DNA of 64,000 nucleotides. It comes from Diphasiastrum complanatum (Eukaryota; Streptophyta; Lycopodiopsida; Lycopodiales; Lycopodiaceae). Shown in pieces: positions 58,128-64,000 of this stretch; positions within the stretch are counted from its first letter, which is position 1; every line of letters begins with the position of its first letter. The position numbers and the translations under genes were made by a program. Location: contig MU832179.1 in assembly GCA_029204225.1 (NCBI GenBank), positions 19,328 to 83,327 on the forward strand, written 5' to 3'. Under the pieces are notes generated by a model, which was given only the letters and a program-made list of their open reading frames with translations, did not search any database and was not told where the DNA came from.

Positions 58128-59308
58128 CTAAATGGCTGCAAGTACCATGTCAGATGTGAAGAAGGAGAACTCAGATGGTCGTGGAGATATAGAGATAGGT
58201 GAGTCGGTAGGGACAGTGTACAAGCTAGTAGCATAATCAGTCCAAATGCGGAGGTCCTCCAGGAGAGGTGGTGGAGAGCGAGGAATGAACTCATGCCAAA
58301 AAGTGCCCGAAGAAGAACTGAAAAGAAGGCCAGTGAGACGTTTCCCTTCAGAATTATCATAGGAACGCTTCTTACGGCGGAGAGCACGATGGTAGGAATG
58401 TCGAAAAGATCGAAGCAAATGTGGGGCATGGATGCGTGAATAGGTTACTGACTGATGAAGAGAACGACACTCGGTATCATACCATGGGGGATGCAATGGT
58501 CGAGGTGTGTGTCGAGTCTTTCTGAGATGGGGTTTTGTGGGAAGGGTTAGTGATGCAGCCGTGTGGAGAGAGGTGGTGAGAAAATTAGCTTGGGTGTCAA
58601 CTGGATTCTCGTGAGGAAAGGAGTGTAAAAGTGAAGCCAAGGATTGCCGGTATAGTGGCATGTAAGTGGGATCAAATGTGTATGTGGGTGCTTGGGTAAG
58701 CATGGGTAGTGTAGATGGATGAGTGGGTGGAAGGTGGCCGATATCGAAGGAGAGAAATGAGTGATCAAAAAGGGTGGTGGGGGAAACATGGAAGTCAGAA
58801 ACTATGGGTACAAAGGATGGTGACCCCATGAGATAGTCAACGACACTATGTCCTGCACTGTGAGGGTGGCATGTATAACTGTCTGAATGTGGCCAACTGG
58901 GTAAGCCATTATAAATGGCTAGCTCATGTGCCTCTCCAAACTGCAGTAAGTGCTCACCATATGAAGTAGTAGGTCCCAAACTGTCCGCGGAGGTCCTGGT
59001 AACTCCAAGCATATCACTGTCAAGGGCACGAACACGTAGCTGATCAGTGGTGTTGAAGAACTCTGTCTGTCTCGAGGATGTCCGTGCATTAAAATCCCCT
59101 GCAAGGAGAATATCCCATCTATATCTAGGAAAAGAAGAAAGTGCTTGCTCCGGGCTCTTGTGTGTCTCCATTGCTTGTAGTGTGGAAACTTGCCCTTGGA
59201 ATCAACAAGGTCCCCTGCCGTAGAGGATGAGTGTATGCCAGCACAATTCCACGCTCCAATTCGAAGGTGGTGTAGATGGGGCCCCGGGGTGCTACGAACC
59301 CCGGGCAC
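58128..59308 (-). pseudogene. LINE-2 endonuclease, internally deleted, and linker to RT
   Basis: The endonuclease start LRIGAWNCAGIHSSSTAGDL is at about 59260. A shift leads to METHKSPEQALSS at 59171 and, after a deletion of the middle of the endonuclease, ILLAGDFNARTSSRQTEFFN. The remaining 300 codons are open: HSVVDYLMGSPSFVPIVSD, TTLFDHSFLSFD, a linker rich in His/Pro, and SISPRPSEFSFFTSDM just before RT. Compared with LINE-1a, roughly 80 residues around GVACLYRES are gone. The long open stretch suggests a rather young copy. Confidence 0.88.
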
Positions 59309-59329
59309 CCCAAATCCCTAGCACTGGGA

Positions 59330-60322
59330 TCTGCTAGGAGCGAAAGCGCACTCGCCCATCTCAATAAATGACTCGTCTGCCAGACTCGCGTGCTGCCTGA
59401 AAGGCCTTACGCCTGTCCTCTACTTGGATATATGTGAGGTCGTCATCCATATAGGTAGTGGTGCCACGTGACTTAGCTCTGCACCGCAAAGCATCTCAGC
59501 GGCTTGTTAGGGAAGTGAAACGAGTAATGAGTGTAGCTGCGTCTCTGGTGGTCCTCCAAGCTGTATCTAGCCCATCTGTCATATATCCTAGAGTGGTCTC
59601 GAGAAATCTCGTGGCTTTGGCAATGGCATCTTGTGTGTCCCGTATCCCACGAACCCTGATGTTATGGGCCTTTTGCTCCCTTGACCTCTCTTCCGAAATG
59701 GTGGGTGAGTTGACGGAGGAGATTGGGGCGTAGGCTTGGTGCCTTTTTTCAAGACTGCTGCCCATGAGTCTTTATGCTGCTCAATTTTACTCTCAAGCTC
59801 CCTTATCATGGTGGTGGTCGATTCCGAGGCTGCAACCTGCTTAGTATTGACCACTTGCTCCAATGAAGCGACTTTGGATTGCAACACATTCTTTTCCTTG
59901 AGTAAGGAGACCACTATTCCCTTCAACTGTAAGAGTTCCTGTTTCAAAAGCTGGAAGTCGGGTTTCATTTGGTCAACTTCCCTGGAGGAAAATAGTTTGG
60001 TTGATTCGGAAGGGGTGTATGGGATGGGTACCGCAGATGAAGCAGTTGTGGGTTCTTGGGAAATAGGGATAGGAAGGAGGCCGGTAGGGATGGCCAGATC
60101 GATAGGGTTGGAGATCAGTGGAGATGATGAAGAGGCCGAAGAAGAAGAAGATGAAAGAGAGGAAGGAACAACAGAAGAGAGAGAAGAAGAGGAGGAAGAG
60201 AGCGAGAGTGGGGAGGAAGAAGGGGGTGCCACCAGATCTATAGGCAGCGAGGGGGAGGGCAGATCATTAGGCAGTGAGGGGGTAAATCTGTAGCCAACGA
60301 GGGGGAGGGCAGAACTGAGCAC
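59330..60322 (-). pseudogene. LINE-2 ORF1 with Ser-rich N-terminus and coiled coil
   Basis: Minus strand. A Pro/Ser tract (PPSSSPLSLSSSSSSLSSVV and on) leads into a coiled coil (VDQMKPDFQLLKQELLQLKG, SLLKEKNVLQSKVASLEQVV) and a basic segment. A shift near 59690 moves the frame to HNIRVRGIRDTQDAIAKATR, followed by LDTAWRTTRDAATLITRFTS. A TGA at about 59499 is followed by DALRCRAKSRGTTTYMDDDL. Same order as LINE-1b ORF1. No upstream Met is certain; 60322 is the first in frame. Confidence 0.8.
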
Positions 60323-60500
60323 AGTGAGGGGGAGGGCACATCTGTAGGCAGCGAAGGGGAGGGCGGATCTGAGGACAGCGAGGGGTCTGAGCCACCATCG
60401 AGAGTGGTGTTGGTTTCAACGAGTGGGGGGGGGTGCTGTTTTAACGAGGGGGTGGGTGTTGCTTTCAAAGAGGGGGGGGGAGGGGATGGTAGTGTGGGGA
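60235..60500 (-). repeat. Purine-rich imperfect minisatellite at the LINE-2 5' end
   Basis: On the plus strand 'gcgagggggagggc' with a 30-36-base period recurs about six times (60246, 60297, 60329, 60354, 60380...). It encodes Pro-Ser-Pro-Ser-Leu repeats on the minus strand. Confidence 0.7.
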
Positions 60501-60679
60501 GGGGGGGAGGTGATAGGGGAGCGAGTAGTGCGGCGTGGAGGGAGAGGAGCTGTGGCGCGGGAGACAGGTCCACGAGGAGCCATCTCCATGAGATCAGGGA
60601 GGTCAGTGCAGGGCGGACCGCGGATCAGGTCGCCATTCGGGGAGCCATCAGGGGAGCGAATCAGCGAGAGAGGGCGCGG

Positions 60680-60790
60680 ATCAGGGGAGCTGAAGAGGAA
60701 GAAGAAGAAGAAGAAGATTCATTAATGTCTTTTCATGCCAAAGGGCATATAAGATGAGAGAAGTACATCCAAGTATGATAGAAAAACTAG
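60680..60790 (-). mobile_element. LINE 3' end with hairpin, directly upstream of LINE-2
   Basis: Read on the minus strand: 'acttggatgtacttc', 'cttatatgcc', hairpin ATGCC-CTTT-GGCAT (60735-60748), 'aaaagacattaatgaat', then (CTT)n and LINE-2 5' sequence. This is the same ordered 3' end as at 45840-45905 and 46220-46290. Confidence 0.75.
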
Positions 60791-60919
60791 ATGGATCAAT
60801 GCCGTCGAAACAGAATTACTGCATTATCTAAACTACTAGAACATAACAAAATGACAACTAAGAAGAGAGAGAGATATAGTCCAAGATTATATGATTTACA
60901 TGTTCAATTGGACAACTTC

Positions 60920-61345
60920 TCATTTCTTTAAACCTTGCTCTAAATCAGTCGAAACTACACTCTCAATAGTAGCTTTGTGCTTGGTCTCGACAAAATGAAT
61001 ATTTCCATCGCTGTTGATCATTCGTCTGCCTGTATCTTTCGCTTCTTGGAGGGCCTTTTTCCGTTCCACAACTTGTACAAAAGTGAGGTCTTCATCTAGA
61101 AAGATCTTAGTATCCTTTAGTTTACACCAACATTGTAGCACCTCTCACCTAGACTCCAATGAAGTAAAGCGTAAGATAAGAGTGTTAACGTCTTTCTTGG
61201 TATGCCAAGCTGTATCCAATTCAACATGAGACATAGAAGGAGATATAGGAATGACATAAGGCAGATTAGATCGAGACACTAGAGCAGGGGTAACTGGAGA
61301 TGTAGATGTAAAAGGCGCTGAAGGCTCCGTAGAAGATGGTGCCAT
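60920..61345 (-). pseudogene. LINE ORF1 C-terminal debris
   Basis: Minus strand: a Ser/Thr/Pro-rich start (MAPSSTEPSAPFTSTSP), then VELDTAWHTKKDVNTLILRF and, after one TAG-type break near 61142, KDTKIFLDEDLTFVQVVERK and GRRMINSDGNIHFVETK. It matches ORF1 of LINE-2 (DTAWRTTRDAATLI, MDDDLTYIQVEDRRKA, SGRRVIY). Only 160 bases separate it from the LINE 3' end at 60790, so everything between was deleted or never copied. Confidence 0.75.
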
Positions 61346-62231
61346 AAATAAATGAACATAGCAAGGTACAATGCTCTATGCTATGTTAGACTAGACTGCA
61401 GACCAAAGACTAAACATAGAAATGTGAATAAAAAATGTCAGAAAAAGTCGAGGCCATTGATGTTTCTCCCTAGACTCTGCTGAAAAAATATGTGATATCT
61501 GCTTGAGGAATGGTAAGAATGGATGGATCAGGAGCAGGCTGCTGGTGTCGTTGTTGATGTTGTCTTTGAGGTTTTACTCTGTTGGTGTGGACATAATGTA
61601 GCTAGTATAGTTGATGATGCTGATACGATAATGTACACGTCTTTGATGTGGGTGTAATGTGTCCTCGTCATTTGACTCTGAGTCTAGTTGCCATCAATGC
61701 TGTGTGCTAGAGAAGAATGTAGTGATATGTGTCTGCGTATGTACATCCTGATGGACTGGCTGATCGCCGCCTCATAAATCCTTGATATATCATCTCAATA
61801 TGTGATGGTTCACCCCCATAGGATGGTATGAGAAATATAGGGAAAGGAATAATCGTTCCTTGAGATCTCACACAGGCTCACTAGCTAAACCACTGAGAGA
61901 GATGCCTCCATGCTTGAATGCAATAGTATACTTGCCTTGGATGTGGTTATCACAACTCCAAATGCTTTTTTCAGGCATGCATGATAATTGTAACATAGCT
62001 TCAATATGCTATGCATGCCACACAATTGAGATGTGTCTCTGATTGAGAATGCTTGTAGACCACAAGTAAATATAAAGCTACTACTTGAAACTCAAATGAA
62101 TCCTTGCTAGTATTGATTCAGATATGAATGTTCCAAACTTGATTTGATTGGAAACAAAACTATCAAAATAATTTGATATCTAAAACTATAGTTCTAGTCA
62201 AAGCCATGTCCAAGGCTTTGAAGTATCAAAT
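61346..62231 (+). other. Intron 6 spacer
   Basis: AT-rich, no gene seen. 62232-62244 reads TGGTACCAGAGCC on the minus strand, one base off an initiator tRNA-Met primer site, so a minus-strand element may once have ended here. Confidence 0.4.
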
Positions 62232-62323
62232 GGCTCTGGTACCATTTGGAAGGAAATAGATATTGAGACAAGTTAATTCTTAGATCATAGATCTACATTA
62301 CTGAATAAGTGTGAGGGATTTGG

Positions 62324-62932
62324 CAGCCTGCGTGTGTAGGTCCAGCCCGAATGATCACATAGTTATTAGATATATAATTGTTAATAAAAGGACTTTAGGC
62401 CAAATGTGGGAATTAAATGTTTCAAGGCCTAATAGTCAAGTTAGTTAATAAAAGTGGGTTCCCCCCAAAATTCAAATTCAAATAAGGAGGGAGGTAGAAA
62501 TTGGCCAATAGGCCTTGAGGCCAAGTGCCCTAAAATCCACTATATATAGTAATGCTTTGTAGTTCATTTTTTTATGTTCAATCAAGGTGGTGGAAACTCT
62601 ACCAAATTGGATTTGGATGTCCTTGCTCTTCTTTCTTGCTCCATCTCTCATGTTTTCTTGGTATCTTATTTTATTTGGATTTGCTAACTGTTGGAATTGA
62701 ATCTTGTGTCTATTTTTATGAGAGAAAAGAGAGAGAGAAAAGCAAGCTTGATCTTGGTGATTAGGGTTAATGGATCATAGTGTTAGATGTTGAATGATAA
62801 GCATGTGTATGAATCTAAATTATGCTCTCATGGGTGTGAACTTCCGCGTGACATGTAAGGAATTCTCTTCCATTCTTGATGCTTTGCAAGTGCTTAGATC
62901 TAGGGTTGAAGGTGGATAGGAAAACTCGCTGC
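62324..62932 (+). repeat. 5' LTR of a Tat/Athila-like element
   Basis: Shares ordered segments with the LTRs at 1899 and 52449. A TATA-like ctatatatag lies at about 62540. It ends tgca at about 62932, eleven bases before the primer site. The left edge (taagtgtgagg) is approximate. Confidence 0.65.
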
Positions 62933-62943
62933 ATTCTTGGCGT

Positions 62944-62961
62944 TGGCGCCATTGCCGGGGA
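62944..62961 (+). promoter_or_regulatory. Primer-binding site complementary to tRNA-Asp
   Basis: TGGCGCCATTGCCGGGGA matches the 3' end of plant tRNA-Asp(GTC) at all but one position (CGTT expected where CATT is seen). Athila/Tat-type Gypsy elements commonly use this tRNA. Confidence 0.8.
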
Positions 62962-64000
62962 GTTACGCCAAATTTTCATTTTTAGCATGTCTATGATGCT
63001 TGGATGGATGTTAGCTTGCATTAAGGCATCTTGGTTTTTGCATGATAGTGTCAGAATTGCATTTTTAGGGTTAGTTTTGGGAGATTTTTGTGATTTTGTG
63101 TGGATTTCTTGCTTGTAATTACCCGAGATTGATGAGCAAGGAAAGATACACAATACATCATTCTTAAGATCCATTTGATTTCAAGAAATCAGAGAAACAT
63201 AAAAAATCGCTCATTTTTTGCAATTTGGAGACAAAATGGGACAAAATCTTCATCGAACATTCATAACTTTCTGTTCCTTGCAACCAACCTTCGCCAACTT
63301 GTAGGCATGACGTCCTTGATGCAATGACGCTACAGTTTGCAGGGCGAAGGTTACTTCCCAGCCATTTTCTAGAAACTTGAGAAAAACAGCAAAAAACAGT
63401 GGAAAAATCCCTAAAAATAAAAAAAATACATCAACCAACCCTCGCCCAACCTACTGTAGTTAGATTTGGCCCAGATCTACTCACAGCCAGGTTGGCGAAG
63501 TTTAAGTAAAAAAGTAGAAGGAATATTGAAGGTTTTTTAGTTTCTGGTGACCTTTTGTTGGAAAGTTTAACTTCTTTGCAAAGATATCAGATCTCCAAAA
63601 GAACCTTCTCTATCTTTATTAATCATTTCTTCCTACTATTTTTGGTTATCAGTGAGTCAGGGGAGAGTTAGTGAAGGTTTTTTGAGCTTCTGATCATTTT
63701 TAGAAGAAAACCTACAATTTTTTCACAATATCTCTCTTCCAACCTTCTCTAGTCCTACTGAGCCTTCCAAATATAGTAATAGTTCGGTGAGAGTTAGTTC
63801 CATAATATTTTTTCTAGTAAAGGTTATTTTTCCAAAAATATCAAAGCTGAAAAACATCCATGTTTCGCCAAAGGAACTTTCACCAAGCCTACCATATATC
63901 TGTTTTTTGTCAGATCTATCTCCAATCAAGAGCGCAAAGGCTAGTTTTTCCAGGTTTGTCAAGAAAAGCCATTTCAGTGAGCGATTGTATTGCAATCAAC
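62962..64000 (+). mobile_element. Untranslated leader of the Tat/Athila-like element, cut by the window end
   Basis: Long non-coding leader after the primer site, with recurring 'ccaacc(c/t)tcgccaac' and 'gcgaaggtt' words (63286, 63347, 63436, 63493). Gag is not reached. Confidence 0.55.

Noticed and set aside
55580-64000. Further KAC exons in intron 6
   Set aside because: I looked for an RDLL-type continuation and other motor motifs (switch I, switch II) and found none; the next exon must lie outside.

Overview
This window looks like nuclear DNA of a land plant with a large, transposon-filled genome. A gymnosperm or fern would fit, but nothing here fixes the lineage. It is AT-rich and non-coding-dense, with long CT/GA tracts. 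LTR retrotransposons (Copia and Gypsy) and LINEs lie inside very long spliceosomal introns. I saw no bacterial-style operon, CRISPR array, rRNA gene or intact tRNA gene.

The one host gene I recognise is on the + strand. It is a KAC-type kinesin-14 (KIN-14A/B; the kinesin-like protein for actin-based chloroplast movement). Six exons are readable at 16071-16337, 29386-29509, 36938-37024, 53633-53800, 55017-55123 and 55448-55579. They join in phase (0,1,1,1,0,0) at GT-AG borders into a 295-residue N-terminal part that ends inside the motor domain. The introns are about 13.0, 7.4, 16.6, 1.2, 0.3 and more than 8.4 kb, so the rest of the gene lies beyond the window.

Layout. 1-2750: 3' end of a Tat/Athila-like Gypsy element, with an unrecognised coiled-coil ORF carrying eight in-frame TAGs, then its LTR. 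3086-5728: Copia remnant, minus strand. 5729-9260: Copia, plus strand, with most of its RT deleted. 9380-12530: a third, decayed Copia. 12530-15960: upstream region of the KAC gene. Intron 1 holds Gypsy-1 (18095-24404, identical LTRs, intact pol) and Copia-C (25032-29252). Intron 2 holds LINE and Gypsy-3 fragments, a decayed repeat-coding ORF and a small inverted-repeat element. Intron 3 holds a LINE split by Gypsy-2 (37813-45054, 5-bp target duplication), a second LINE, a hAT-like transposase fragment and an LTR relic. Intron 4 holds a tRNA-derived SINE. Intron 6 holds a Copia LTR relic, a minus-strand LINE, LINE ORF1 debris, and the 5' LTR plus tRNA-Asp primer site of another Tat/Athila-like element running off the end.

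Three patterns cross the whole window. First, stop codons breaking otherwise open retroelement frames are nearly always TAG where Gln is expected; this fits 5-methylcytosine deamination at CHG sites (CAG to TAG). Second, the LINEs share a 3'-end hairpin and sit head to tail, separated by pyrimidine-rich tracts. Third, the kinesin gene seems to tolerate this load: all visible exons are open and their splice sites are intact.
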